A stretch of 64,000 bases of DNA. Source: Primorskyibacter flagellatus. Lineage in GTDB: Bacteria; Pseudomonadota; Alphaproteobacteria; Rhodobacterales; Rhodobacteraceae. The translations under genes were made by a program, and so were the position numbers. The notes beneath the pieces were generated by a model. The model was not told the origin of the DNA. It did not search any database and worked only from the letters and a program-made list of their open reading frames with translations. The number at the start of each line of letters is the position of its first letter. Positions within the stretch are counted from its first letter, which is position 1. The stretch is from positions 1,228,338 to 1,292,337 of the forward strand of contig NZ_BMFJ01000001.1 in assembly GCF_014638275.1 (NCBI RefSeq), in the 5' to 3' direction. Below, one piece after another: positions 44,940 to 54,524 of this stretch.

Positions 44940-46407
44940 CCTTGCCCTCGAACCGGTCCCGGACCAACTGGTCCAGCGCCCGGACACCCCAGCCCGTGGC
45001 GCCCGCCGGGGCGAAGGTGGTGTCGGCCTTGACGCTGGCCACGCCCGCGATGTCGATGTGGCACCAGGGGGTCTCGTCCTTCACGAAGCGGCGCAGGAAT
45101 TCGGCCGCGGTGATCGACCCGGCCGGCCGCCCGCCGACGTTGTTGACGTCCGCGATGCGGGATTTCAGCTGTTTCGCGTAATCCTTGCCAAGCGGCATCC
45201 GCCAGGCGCCTTCGCCCACGGTCTCGGCCGCCTTCAGCAGGCCGTTGCAGAGCGCATCGTCGGTCGAAAACACCCCGGCATTGTGATGGCCGAGCCCGAT
45301 GATGATCGCGCCGGTCAGCGTGGCGAGGTCGATCATGCCCGCGGGCTTGAAGCGGTCCTGCGCGTACCACATGACATCGCAGAGCACGAGCCGCCCTTCG
45401 GCATCGGTGTTCGTGACCTCGATCGTGTCGCCCTTCAGGGAGGTGATGACATCGCCGGGCCGCATCGCGGTGCCGTCGGGCATGTTTTCCACCAGACCGA
45501 CCAGTCCGACCACGTTTGCCTTCGCCTTCCTCAAAGCAATCGCACGCATGGCCCCGGCGACGGTACCCGCACCGCCCATGTCCATGGTCATGTCCTCCAT
45601 CCCGCCCGCCGGTTTGAGGGAGATGCCGCCGGTATCAAACACCACGCCCTTGCCAACCAGAGCCAGAGGCGGTTCATCCCCGCCGCCCTGCCACTGCATG
45701 ACCACGACCTTGGAGGGGCTGGCAGAGCCCTGCCCCACGGCCAGCAGCGCATTCATGCCGAGGCTGGCGAGGTCGGCTTCTTCAAGCACCGTGACCTCCA
45801 GCCCGATGTCGGCCATCTCCGTCAGGCGGCGGGCGAATTCGGTGGTGGTCAGCACGTTGGCCGGGGCGTTGACCAGATCGCGGGTGAAGAAGACGCCCTC
45901 GGCCACGGCAATCGCATCGGCGCAGGCGGCCTGTGTGGCGTCCGGGTCGCTGGTGACAACCGTCACCGGCCCCGGGACCTTGGCGTCCGCCGTCTTCTGG
46001 TCGCCGTAGTCGTAGGCGCGCAGGACCAGCGCCTCCACCATCTCCGCGACGCTGCGCAGCGTGCCGGTCAGCAGGGTCATCCCGGTGTCGTCAAGCAGCT
46101 TGCCAAGTGCGGCTCCGGCGATGCGCGCCTCCTCCGCCCCGGCGCGGCGGTCCAGCTTCACGACCTCCAGCGACTCTGCGGCCAGCCCGGCGGGGAAGGC
46201 CAGCGACAGAACCGCGCCCGCCTCGGCCTTCGCGAACCGTTCGCTTTCCGCCAGCCTGGCCAGCGTGCCGCGAGTCAGGCGGTTCACCCGACGCGCCGCC
46301 GGACCCAGCTTTCCGTCGCCGGGCACGACCACCGCCAGCCGTCCGGTCATCCCGGCAATGGCGTCGAGGTCGGGGGCGGCAAAGCTCACTCTGGCGGGTC
46401 GGGTCAC
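44932..46407 (-). CDS. pepA: leucyl aminopeptidase (M17)
   Basis: A 491-aa cytosolic metallopeptidase removing N-terminal residues from peptides. The M17 active-site signatures are LVGKGVVFDTGGISLKPAGG, MTMDMGGAGTVAGAMRAIA and the NTDAEGRLVL motif; GGRPAGSITAAEFLRRFV follows. The two-metal site residues (K, D, D, D, E) are in place. Length is normal. It is divergent from the lptF operon across a 187-base gap. Confidence 0.96.
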   Translation of the reverse strand: MTRPARVSFAAPDLDAIAGMTGRLAVVVPGDGKLGPAARRVNRLTRGTLARLAESERFAKAEAGAVLSLAFPAGLAAESLEVVKLDRRAGAEEARIAGAALGKLLDDTGMTLLTGTLRSVAEMVEALVLRAYDYGDQKTADAKVPGPVTVVTSDPDATQAACADAIAVAEGVFFTRDLVNAPANVLTTTEFARRLTEMADIGLEVTVLEEADLASLGMNALLAVGQGSASPSKVVVMQWQGGGDEPPLALVGKGVVFDTGGISLKPAGGMEDMTMDMGGAGTVAGAMRAIALRKAKANVVGLVGLVENMPDGTAMRPGDVITSLKGDTIEVTNTDAEGRLVLCDVMWYAQDRFKPAGMIDLATLTGAIIIGLGHHNAGVFSTDDALCNGLLKAAETVGEGAWRMPLGKDYAKQLKSRIADVNNVGGRPAGSITAAEFLRRFVKDETPWCHIDIAGVASVKADTTFAPAGATGWGVRALDQLVRDRFEGKDG

Positions 46408-46594
46408 GTCGGTCTCCTTGATTTATTAAGGCGTTTTGCCGGGGCCGGCGGCGCGGATCATCGCCCGCCCCGGGCCTGTCGGAGGAGGCTAGCGCCCTCC
46501 CGCCGCTTTGGCCAGATAGCAGTTTTCCCCCCCTCGCAAATCCGCTAGGGTCCGTCCAGCCCGCTGCCGGGCGGTATGACTTCTGGGGGAAGAC

Positions 46595-47749
46595 GTGGCG
46601 CGTTTCGACAGATACATCCTGTCGCAATTCCTTGTGCTGTTCGGATTCTTTTCCCTTGTCCTGGTGTCGATCTACTGGATCAACCAGGCGGTCCGGCTGT
46701 TCGACGCGCTGATCGGCGACGGTCAGACGGCCTGGGTGTTCCTGGAATTCACCGCGCTGTCCCTGCCGAACGTGATCCGCATCGTGCTGCCGATGGCCTC
46801 CTTCGCCGCCGCGGTCTACGTGACCAACCGGCTGTCGAGCGAAAGCGAACTGGTGGTGATGCAGGCGACCGGGTTCTCGCCCTGGCGGCTGGCGCGTCCG
46901 GCGCTGTTCTTCGGGCTGGCGGTCGGGATCATGATGTCGATCATCACCCATTTCCTTGTGCCCGCGTCGATGTCGCAGCTGCGGTCCCGCCAGGACGATC
47001 TGGAGCGGAACGTGACCGCCCGCCTGCTGACCGAGGGCACCTTCCTGCATCCGGTCGAAGGCGTGACCTTCTACATCCGCAGCATCGACAGCGACGGCAC
47101 GCTCAACGACGTGTTCCTGTCCGACCGGCGCAACACCGACTCTCCGCAGACCTTCACCGCCGCCCGGGCCTATCTGGTGGCCGATCACAGCGGGGACGAT
47201 CAGGCCGGGGCGAAGCTGGTGATGGTGGACGGGCTGGCACAGACGCTGCGCACCGACAGCGAACAGCTGTTCACCACGCATTTCCAGGATTTCACCTACG
47301 ACATCGGGCGGCTGTTCGGGGACACCGGGGCGCGCTTCGTGCACATCCGGTTCCTGTCGACATGGCAGCTGTTCTCCGACCCGGCGGGGGTGCAGGCGCT
47401 GACCGGTTCCACCCCCGGCCAGATCCTCGAAGAAGCGCACGGGCGGTTTGCGCAGCCCCTGCTCTGCGTCGCGGCGGCGCTGATCGGGTTTTCGACCCTA
47501 CTGTCGGGCGGGTTTTCGCGCTTTGGCGTATGGCGGCAGATCGTGCTGGCCATCGTGCTGCTGCTGGTCGTCAAGTCGGTCGAAGGCATCGCCGCCGATC
47601 CGGTCCGCCGCGATCCGTCGATGTGGCCGCTGCTCTACACCCCGCCGCTGGTCGGGTTCGCGATCAGCGCGGTGATGCTGTGGCAGGCGACGCGGGCCAA
47701 CAGGCCGGGGCTGTTCTCGTCGAAATTCGGGGCGAAAGGCGCGGCATGA
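46595..47749 (+). CDS. lptF: LPS export permease LptF
   Basis: A 384-aa inner-membrane permease. With LptG and LptB it forms the ABC transporter that pulls lipopolysaccharide out of the inner membrane. It has six membrane helices (three at each end) and a periplasmic beta-jellyroll between residues 130 and 280. The start is a GTG at 46595, preceded by GGGGGAAG. The stop overlaps the lptG start by 4 bases. Confidence 0.93.
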   Translation: MARFDRYILSQFLVLFGFFSLVLVSIYWINQAVRLFDALIGDGQTAWVFLEFTALSLPNVIRIVLPMASFAAAVYVTNRLSSESELVVMQATGFSPWRLARPALFFGLAVGIMMSIITHFLVPASMSQLRSRQDDLERNVTARLLTEGTFLHPVEGVTFYIRSIDSDGTLNDVFLSDRRNTDSPQTFTAARAYLVADHSGDDQAGAKLVMVDGLAQTLRTDSEQLFTTHFQDFTYDIGRLFGDTGARFVHIRFLSTWQLFSDPAGVQALTGSTPGQILEEAHGRFAQPLLCVAAALIGFSTLLSGGFSRFGVWRQIVLAIVLLLVVKSVEGIAADPVRRDPSMWPLLYTPPLVGFAISAVMLWQATRANRPGLFSSKFGAKGAA

Positions 47750-48843
47750 TCCTGAATTTCTACGTCGCGCGCCGCTTCCTGCGGATATTCTTCGGCCTGC
47801 TTGTGGTCTTTCTGCTTATGTCGATGCTGATCGACGTGGTGGAGCATCTGCGCAAGCTGTCCTCCGCCTCTGCCGGGTTCCCGCAGGTGCTGCAACTGGT
47901 GCTGTTGAACGCGCCCAAGGGGATCTACACGATCCTGCCGCTCATCATGATCCTGTCCACCGTCGCGCTGTTTCTCGGTCTCGCCCGGTCGTCGGAGCTT
48001 GTCGTGATGCGGGCAGCGGGGCGGTCGGCCCTGCGCGCCCTGCTGTCGCCGGTGATCGTCGCTTTCCTGATCGGTGTCATCAGCGTGGCGACGGTCAACC
48101 CGATCGTCGCGGCGACCTCCAAGCGGTATGCCGTGCTGCTTGAGACCTACAGCAACGGCGGGCTCGACGTGGTGTCGCTGTCGTCCGAGGGGCTCTGGCT
48201 GCGTCAGGGCGGGGCCGAGGGGCAGACGGTGATCCGCGCCGCCCGGTCGAACCCGCAGGCGACCGAACTCTACGACGTCACCATGATCGGCTATGCGCCC
48301 GACGGCGGGCCGAACCGGCGGATAGAGGCGAAGAACGCGCATCTGACGCCCGGGGCGTGGGAACTGCTTGATGTCCGGATCTGGCCGCTGGACGAAGGCA
48401 CCAATCCCGAGGCGCGGACCGAACGGCTGGAACGGATCGAGGTGCCCTCCACCCTGACAGAGGCCCGGATCCGCGACACGTTCGGCGAACCTTCCGCCAT
48501 CCCGGTCTGGGACCTGCCGACCTACATCGGACTGCTGACGGAGGCCGGGTTTTCGGCGCGCCGCCATGCGGTCTGGTTCCAGATGGAGCTGGCGATGCCG
48601 GTCTTCCTGGTCGCGATGGTGCTGGTGTCGGCCGCCTTCACCATGCGCCACGTCCGGTTCGGCAAGACCGGGGTGGCGGTGCTGGCGGCGGTGATGACCG
48701 GCTTCGCGCTCTACTACATCCGGAATTTCGTGCAGATCCTCGGGGAAAACGGACAGGTGCCGGTCGCGCTCGCAGCCTGGGCGCCGCCCGTGGCCTCCGT
48801 CCTGCTGGCGCTTGGCCTGCTGCTGCACATGGAGGACGGATGA
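47746..48843 (+). CDS. lptG: LPS export permease LptG
   Basis: A 365-aa partner of LptF with the same layout: three helices at the front (MILNFYVARRFLRIFFGLLV, PQVLQLVLLNAPKGIYTILP, LLSPVIVAFLIGVISVATVN), a periplasmic jellyroll, and three at the end. Translation is coupled to lptF upstream and lptD downstream by 4-base overlaps. Confidence 0.93.
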   Translation: MILNFYVARRFLRIFFGLLVVFLLMSMLIDVVEHLRKLSSASAGFPQVLQLVLLNAPKGIYTILPLIMILSTVALFLGLARSSELVVMRAAGRSALRALLSPVIVAFLIGVISVATVNPIVAATSKRYAVLLETYSNGGLDVVSLSSEGLWLRQGGAEGQTVIRAARSNPQATELYDVTMIGYAPDGGPNRRIEAKNAHLTPGAWELLDVRIWPLDEGTNPEARTERLERIEVPSTLTEARIRDTFGEPSAIPVWDLPTYIGLLTEAGFSARRHAVWFQMELAMPVFLVAMVLVSAAFTMRHVRFGKTGVAVLAAVMTGFALYYIRNFVQILGENGQVPVALAAWAPPVASVLLALGLLLHMEDG

Positions 48844-50981
48844 TGCTGCGCCGTCTTCTGCTGATCCTGCTCCTGCTGCCCGGTCTCGCCCTCGCGCAGG
48901 CCGACACGACCGACGACGGCCCCGCGATGCTGGTCGCCGACCGTGTCTGGCTGGAGGGCCGGTCCCGCGTGACCGCCGAGGGTTCGGTCGAGGTGCTGCA
49001 GGGCGATGCCCGCCTGCGCGCCGCCCGCGTCAGCTATGACCGCGATACCGACCGGCTGACGGTGACAGGGCCGATCGTGCTGACCCGCGGGGACAACGAA
49101 CTGGTGCTGGCCGACGCCGCCGCGCTGGACGCGGACCTTCGCAACGGGATGATCCGCGGCGCGCGCATGGTGCTGAACCAGCAGCTGCAGCTGGCCGCTG
49201 CCCGGCTGGACCGGGTCGACGCGCGCTATTCGCAGCTGACCCGCGCCACCGTCAGCTCCTGTCAGGTCTGCGGCACGCGTCCCCCGCTCTGGCAGATCAA
49301 GGCGCGGCGGGTGATCCACGACCAGGAGGAAAAGCAGCTCTACTTCGACGACGCGCGGATGGAGGTCATGGGCGTGCCGATCTTCTGGCTGCCCCGGATG
49401 CGCCTGCCCGATCCCGACCAGACCCGCGTGACAGGCTTCCTGATCCCGTCGATCAAGCGCAACTCCCAGCTCGCGACCGGGCTGAAGGTGCCCTATTTCA
49501 TCACGCTCGGCGATCATCGCGACGTGTTGCTTACGCCGTATGTCTCGGCGAAGACCCGGACGCTGGAATGGCGCTACCGCCAGGCTTTCGCCAAGGGGCG
49601 GATCGAGTTCGCCGGGGCGGTGTCGCGCGACGACCTCAAGCCCTCGCTCACCCGCGCCTATATCGAGGGCAAGGGCCATTTCCAGCTGCCGCGGGATTTC
49701 CGGCTGGATTTCACCCTGCAGGCGGTGAACGACCCCGCCTACCTGACCGACTACGACTATTCAGAGGCCGACCGGCTGGAGAGCGAGATCACCGTGTCGC
49801 GCATCCGGCGCGACGAATACATCTCGGCCGGGCTGGCCCATTACCGGACGCTGCGGCTCAACGAGGATACGGACACCATCCCCTCGATCATCGCCGATGC
49901 CTCCTACGAACGGCGGTTCTTTCCGAAATGGGGCGGAGAGGTGCGGCTGTCGGCAGAGAACCACAGCCACCTGCGCTATTCCGACACTCTGGTCGACGGT
50001 ACGGATGACGACACCCTGTCCGACGGGCTCGACCTGAGCCGGCTGACGGTCGGGGCGCACTGGATGAACGCCTGGACCCTGCCCGCCGGGATCCGGGCCG
50101 AGGGACGGATCGGCGTCGACATCGACAGTTTCCGGACCGTGCAGGACCCGGGTTTCCCGACCTCCGAATCCGGTGCCACGCCCTCGGCCGCGCTGACCCT
50201 GCGCTGGCCCTGGGTGCGACACCGCAATGGCGTGAGCGAGGTGGTCGAACCCGTCGCCATGCTCACCTGGAGCGGCGGCAGCCCGCTGAACGTCGCCAAT
50301 GACGAAAGCACGCGGGTGGAATTCGACGAAGGCAACCTGCTGACCCTGTCCCGCTTCCCGGCCCCGGACCGGCGCGAACGGGGCGGTCAGCTGGCGCTTG
50401 GCGTGAACTGGACCCGCATCGACCCCGAGGGCTGGGATGCGCGGCTGACGTTCGGGTCGGTGCTGCGGCGCGCGCCGGATACCAATTTCTCCGCCTCCTC
50501 CGGGCTGGGCGGCGATACCTCCGACCTGCTGATCGCCGCGCAGCTGCGCAACCGCGCCGGGCTGACCCTGACCGCGCGCGGACTGTTCGACCACAAGCTG
50601 ACCGTGAACAAGGCCGAGGCCCGCGCCAGCTGGTCGTCGGACAAGCTGGACCTGTCGGCGGGCTACGTCTGGCTGTCGGCGGACCCGGCGGAATCGCGGC
50701 CTGTCTCGGTGTCGGAATGGTCCTTTGAATCGGAGTTCGACATCACCCGGACCCTGCGCGGCCAGCTTGCCGGACGTTACGACATCGCCGCGGACGAGCC
50801 GATCTCGGCCGGGTTCGGCGTGATCTATTCCAACGAATGCGTCGATGTGGCTCTTTCGGCCTCGCGCCGCTTCACCTCTTCCACTATCGTCACGCCAGCC
50901 ACGGACTTCAGCTTCACGATCGGACTGCGCGGCTTCTCCGCCCGGACCTCGGGCGGGACCGTCGCCCGGTCGTGCCGCTAG
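48840..50981 (+). CDS. lptD: LPS assembly outer-membrane protein LptD
   Basis: A 713-aa outer-membrane translocon with a signal peptide (LRRLLLILLLLPGLALA), an N-terminal OstA/jellyroll domain (MLVADRVWLEGRSRVTAEGS, ARVSYDRDTDRLTVTGPIVL) and a large C-terminal beta-barrel. The conserved region SSCQVCGTRPPLWQIKARRV-like provides cysteines for disulfide assembly, with another near the end (SNECVDVALS, CR at the end). The operon order lptF-lptG-lptD-surA-rsmA places LPS export with the chaperone for barrel folding. Confidence 0.93.
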   Translation: MMLRRLLLILLLLPGLALAQADTTDDGPAMLVADRVWLEGRSRVTAEGSVEVLQGDARLRAARVSYDRDTDRLTVTGPIVLTRGDNELVLADAAALDADLRNGMIRGARMVLNQQLQLAAARLDRVDARYSQLTRATVSSCQVCGTRPPLWQIKARRVIHDQEEKQLYFDDARMEVMGVPIFWLPRMRLPDPDQTRVTGFLIPSIKRNSQLATGLKVPYFITLGDHRDVLLTPYVSAKTRTLEWRYRQAFAKGRIEFAGAVSRDDLKPSLTRAYIEGKGHFQLPRDFRLDFTLQAVNDPAYLTDYDYSEADRLESEITVSRIRRDEYISAGLAHYRTLRLNEDTDTIPSIIADASYERRFFPKWGGEVRLSAENHSHLRYSDTLVDGTDDDTLSDGLDLSRLTVGAHWMNAWTLPAGIRAEGRIGVDIDSFRTVQDPGFPTSESGATPSAALTLRWPWVRHRNGVSEVVEPVAMLTWSGGSPLNVANDESTRVEFDEGNLLTLSRFPAPDRRERGGQLALGVNWTRIDPEGWDARLTFGSVLRRAPDTNFSASSGLGGDTSDLLIAAQLRNRAGLTLTARGLFDHKLTVNKAEARASWSSDKLDLSAGYVWLSADPAESRPVSVSEWSFESEFDITRTLRGQLAGRYDIAADEPISAGFGVIYSNECVDVALSASRRFTSSTIVTPATDFSFTIGLRGFSARTSGGTVARSCR

Positions 50982-51012
50982 GACCTGACCTGAACTGCAA
51001 ACGGACCTGACT

Positions 51013-52227
51013 ATGCCCAACTTCCTCCGCCTCTGCCTGATGACCGCCCTGGTGCTCTTCGGCCTCGTGCCGCCCGCCGTGGCGCAGGGACAGTTCTCCC
51101 CGGCGATCAAGGTCAACGAAGAGGTCATCACCCGCTATGAGCTCGACCAGCGGGCGCGCATGCTGCGGCTGTTCCGCGCGCCCGGCGACCCGCGCGAGGA
51201 GGCCGAGACGCAGCTGGTCGAGGACCGGCTTCGCCTGCAGGCGGCCAGGCAGCTTGGCATCACGCCGTCCGAGGAAGAGATCGTCGACGGCATGAACGAA
51301 TTCGCCGGCCGCGCCAACCTGACCGGGGACCAGTTCCTCAAGGCGCTGGCGCAGGGCGGGATCGCGGCTGAAACCTTCCGCGACTTCGTGCGCGCCGGCG
51401 TGGCCTGGCGGCAGGTGGTGCGCGCCCGCTTTGCGCCCAAGATCAACATCTCGGAAACGGAAATCGACCGGGCCATCGCCAACGGCGGCGGCGGCGGGCC
51501 GAGCCTGCATGTCCAGCTGGGAGAGATCTTCCTGCCGATCTCCGGCGGAGAGGCCGAGGCCCGCGCACTGGCCGACCGCATCCGCAGCGGCGGCGCAGGC
51601 GGCTTTGCCGCCGCCGCCCGTCAGTACTCCGCCGCGCCGACCGCGCAGGACGGCGGCATGGTCAACTGGGTGCCCGCCTCCACCCTCGCCCCCGAGGTCC
51701 GCGAGGCGCTGCAGGGCCTGCGCCCCGGCCAGATCAGCCAGCCGGTGCGCATCAACAACCAGATCGCCATCTTCCTGCTGCGCGCGCTCGACCAGCGCGA
51801 CACCTCCTCCTCTGCCGGGACCGCCATCGAATACGCGGCCTATTACATGGCGGGCGGACGCAGCGAACAGACCCTGGCACAGGCGGCGAAGATCAAGGCG
51901 CGGGTGAACACCTGCGATGACCTCTACGGCGTGGCCAAGGGCCAGCCGGCCGAGGTGCTGGAGCGTGGCGTGAAATCCGCCGGCGAGATCCCTGCCGACA
52001 TCGCTGCCGAACTGACCCGGCTCGACCCCGGCGAGGTCTCCACCAACCTGACGCGGGCCAACGGGCAGACGCTGGTGTTCCTGATGCTCTGCGACCGGTC
52101 TGCCGACCTGTCGGGCGCGGTGTCCCGCGAGGGCGTGGCGCTGAACATCCAGAACCGCCGGCTCGGGGCCTATGCGGACGGCTATCTCGAACAGCTGAAG
52201 TCCGAGGCGCGGATCGTCCGGTACTGA
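51013..52227 (+). CDS. surA: SurA-like periplasmic peptidyl-prolyl isomerase
   Basis: A 404-aa periplasmic chaperone for outer-membrane proteins such as LptD. It has a signal peptide (LMTALVLFGLVPPAVAQG), an N-terminal SurA domain (FSPAIKVNEEVITRYELDQR, GITPSEEEIVDGMNEFAGRA), one parvulin domain (LHVQLGEIFLPISGGEAEAR to AIFLLRALDQ), and a C-terminal helical segment (residues 300-404). Only one parvulin domain is evident, while E. coli SurA has two. It is 31 bases after lptD; in many bacteria pdxA lies between surA and rsmA, but here it is missing. Confidence 0.88.
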   Translation: MPNFLRLCLMTALVLFGLVPPAVAQGQFSPAIKVNEEVITRYELDQRARMLRLFRAPGDPREEAETQLVEDRLRLQAARQLGITPSEEEIVDGMNEFAGRANLTGDQFLKALAQGGIAAETFRDFVRAGVAWRQVVRARFAPKINISETEIDRAIANGGGGGPSLHVQLGEIFLPISGGEAEARALADRIRSGGAGGFAAAARQYSAAPTAQDGGMVNWVPASTLAPEVREALQGLRPGQISQPVRINNQIAIFLLRALDQRDTSSSAGTAIEYAAYYMAGGRSEQTLAQAAKIKARVNTCDDLYGVAKGQPAEVLERGVKSAGEIPADIAAELTRLDPGEVSTNLTRANGQTLVFLMLCDRSADLSGAVSREGVALNIQNRRLGAYADGYLEQLKSEARIVRY

Positions 52228-52230
52228 GCC

Positions 52231-53070
52231 ATGGCCGCCATCGACGGCCTTCCCCCCCTGCGCGAGGTCATCGCGACGCATGGGCTTGCCGCGAAGAAGT
52301 CGCTTGGCCAGAACTTCCTGCTGGACCTCAACCTGACCGCCAAGATCGCGCGTCAGGCGGGCGACCTGACGGCCTGCGACGTGCTGGAAATCGGGCCCGG
52401 TCCCGGCGGCCTGACCCGCGGCCTGCTGGCCGAGGGCGCGCGCCGGGTGCTTGCGATCGAGAAGGACAGCCGCTGCCTGCCCCCGCTGGAGGAGGTCGCT
52501 GCCGCCTATCCCGGCCGGCTGGAGGTCATCAACGGCGACGCGCTCCTGGTCGATCCACTGTCGCACCTGACCCCGCCGATCCGGGTGGCCGCCAATCTGC
52601 CCTACAACGTGGGGACGGAACTGCTGGTACGCTGGCTCACCCCGCCCGAATGGCCGCCCTTCTGGCAGTCGCTGACGCTCATGTTCCAGCGCGAGGTGGC
52701 CGAACGCATCGTGGCCACGCCCGGCTCCAAGGCCTACGGACGGCTGGCCCTGCTGGCCTCGTGGCGGGCGGAGGCGCGCATCGTCCTGTCCCTCCCGCCC
52801 GAGGCGTTCACCCCGCCGCCCAAGGTTTCCTCCGCCGTCGTGCATCTGACCGCGCTGCCCGAGCCGCGCTATCCGGCGGACCCTAAGGTGCTGGAGCGGG
52901 TGGTGGCGATGGCGTTCAACCAGCGCCGGAAGATGCTGCGCGCGGCGCTGAAGGGGCTGGGCCCGGATATCGGGGACCGGCTGATCGCCGCCGGGATCAA
53001 GCCGACGGACCGGGCGGAGACGGTCAGCCTTGAACAGTTCTGCGCGCTGGCGCGGGCGGTGGCAGGCTGA
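52231..53070 (+). CDS. rsmA: 16S rRNA dimethyltransferase (KsgA)
   Basis: A 279-aa enzyme that dimethylates two adenines near the 3' end of 16S rRNA. Key blocks: [36 protein letters not shown] (SAM binding), NGDAL, and the catalytic [27 protein letters not shown] is the typical late motif. It follows surA by 3 bases. Confidence 0.95.
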   Translation: MAAIDGLPPLREVIATHGLAAKKSLGQNFLLDLNLTAKIARQAGDLTACDVLEIGPGPGGLTRGLLAEGARRVLAIEKDSRCLPPLEEVAAAYPGRLEVINGDALLVDPLSHLTPPIRVAANLPYNVGTELLVRWLTPPEWPPFWQSLTLMFQREVAERIVATPGSKAYGRLALLASWRAEARIVLSLPPEAFTPPPKVSSAVVHLTALPEPRYPADPKVLERVVAMAFNQRRKMLRAALKGLGPDIGDRLIAAGIKPTDRAETVSLEQFCALARAVAG

Positions 53071-53088
53071 TCGCGCCTTGCGGCACGA

Positions 53089-53170
53089 TGCCTCCGGCGG
53101 GGATATTTTCTGGCAAGATGAAGACAGGATTTCGCCTTGCGTGAAATATCCCGGGGTCCGGGGCAGCGCC
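53089..53170. repeat. dispersed intergenic repeat, two arms head to head
   Basis: GCCTCCGGCGGGGATATTTT, then GGCAAGATGAAGA, and about 15 bases later AAATATCCCGGGG with GGGGCAGCGCCCC. It repeats elements of 41213-41275. It sits in the convergent gap between rsmA and the P450 gene. Confidence 0.55.
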
Positions 53171-53174
53171 CCGG

Positions 53175-54524
53175 TCAGCGTTTGGTCAGGCGCAGGTGGA
53201 TGCCGTTTTCTGATCGGACGGTCAGATGCGCCACGGGCACGGGCGGTTCGCCCACAGGTTCGATGCGGAAGTGGCGCAGGATCAACGACAGGATCAACGG
53301 GCCTTCGACCATGGCGAAGCCCGCGCCGGTACAGACCCGCGCGCCCGCTGAAAACGGAATGAAGGCGTCGCGCATGCAGGTGCGGCCGTTCTCCGTGGTC
53401 CACCGGGCCGGGTCGAAGCCGTCGGGATTGTCCCAGAGCCGTTCATGGCGGTGCAGGTGCCAGGGGCTCACGACCACCTGCGCGCCCGGCTTGACCGCGC
53501 GGTCGCGGAACTGTTCCGGGCAGGTGGTTTCGCGCACCATCATCGGCACCGGCGGGTAAAGGCGCAGCGTCTCGCGGAAAACATCGCGGGACAGTCTGAG
53601 CTGCGCCATGACCGGGAAATCCCTGCTGTCGTCGAGGGCACGGGCTTCTTCCGCCAGTCTCTCCTGCCAGTCGGGGTGCGTCGCCATCAGGTAGAGCGCC
53701 CAGGCCAGGGCGGAGGCGGAGGTTTCGTGACCGGCAAGAAAGAAGATCGCGACCTGATCGACCATCTCTTCGGTGGTGAAACGGTCGCCGGTCTGCGGAT
53801 CGACGGTGGTCATGATCTTGGTGGCGAGGTCGTCGGGCGCGGTTCCGGCGGCGATGTCCTTCTGGCGGGCGTCGGTCAGGCGGGTGATGAGCGCGCGGAT
53901 GTCGCGTGCGGCGGCGCGCGTCGCGCGGGAATGGCCGCGGGGGACCCATTTCGGCAGAGGGATGAAGGCGGCGATGTTCAGGATCGGCGAGGAGCGCTGG
54001 TAGTCGCGGAACCGGGTGAAGACCTGCGCGGCAAGCTCGTGGTCGATCGGGATGGAGAACAGGGTGCGGAAGATCACGTCGGCGGCGGCGTGAGAGGTCT
54101 CTGCCTCGATCTCTACAGTCCTGTCAGTCATTTCTGACAACCGGGAAACGCTGGCCTCCGCCGCGGCCACCATGGCGGGGAAGGTGTCCTTCAGGCGGCC
54201 GCCTTCGAAAGCCGGGTCGATGATGCGGCGCTGGCGTTTCCAGGTCTCTCCGTTGGTGAGGAAGACAGAGTTTCCGAGCAGCGGGCGCAGGCCCTCGGAC
54301 ACCCTGTCGGACTTGGGGAAATCGTCGGGACGGTCCCTGAGGACGGTCTTCACCAGTTCGGGCTGGTTCACGAGGTAGGAGCGGAAGAAGGGCGTCCGGA
54401 ATTCGGCCATCCAGGCGCGATAAAGCCGGGCGGGCTGGGCCGACAGGATGTCCTGCCGGAACAGGCGGACGTAGCGCCAGAGAGACACGCGGTCGGGGCG
54501 TGACGGGGGTTTGGGCGGGGTCAT
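53175..54524 (-). CDS. cytochrome P450
   Basis: A 449-aa soluble bacterial P450. It has the oxygen-binding I-helix LAGHETSASALAWALYLM, the K-helix ExxR in FRETLRLYPPVP, the PERF-like FDPARW, and the haem loop FSAGARVCTGAGFAMVEG with Cys398 as thiolate ligand. The substrate is unknown; the family is close to CYP bacterial enzymes acting on fatty acids, terpenes or steroids, without a decisive signature. No ferredoxin or reductase gene is adjacent, so it must use distant redox partners. Its start overlaps the stop of the upstream membrane protein gene by 4 bases. Confidence 0.93.
   Translation of the reverse strand: MTPPKPPSRPDRVSLWRYVRLFRQDILSAQPARLYRAWMAEFRTPFFRSYLVNQPELVKTVLRDRPDDFPKSDRVSEGLRPLLGNSVFLTNGETWKRQRRIIDPAFEGGRLKDTFPAMVAAAEASVSRLSEMTDRTVEIEAETSHAAADVIFRTLFSIPIDHELAAQVFTRFRDYQRSSPILNIAAFIPLPKWVPRGHSRATRAAARDIRALITRLTDARQKDIAAGTAPDDLATKIMTTVDPQTGDRFTTEEMVDQVAIFFLAGHETSASALAWALYLMATHPDWQERLAEEARALDDSRDFPVMAQLRLSRDVFRETLRLYPPVPMMVRETTCPEQFRDRAVKPGAQVVVSPWHLHRHERLWDNPDGFDPARWTTENGRTCMRDAFIPFSAGARVCTGAGFAMVEGPLILSLILRHFRIEPVGEPPVPVAHLTVRSENGIHLRLTKR

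Noticed and set aside
50914-53403. An 829-codon minus-strand frame over surA and rsmA.
   Set aside because: Long only because of GC bias; surA and rsmA on the plus strand have clear family motifs and operon position.
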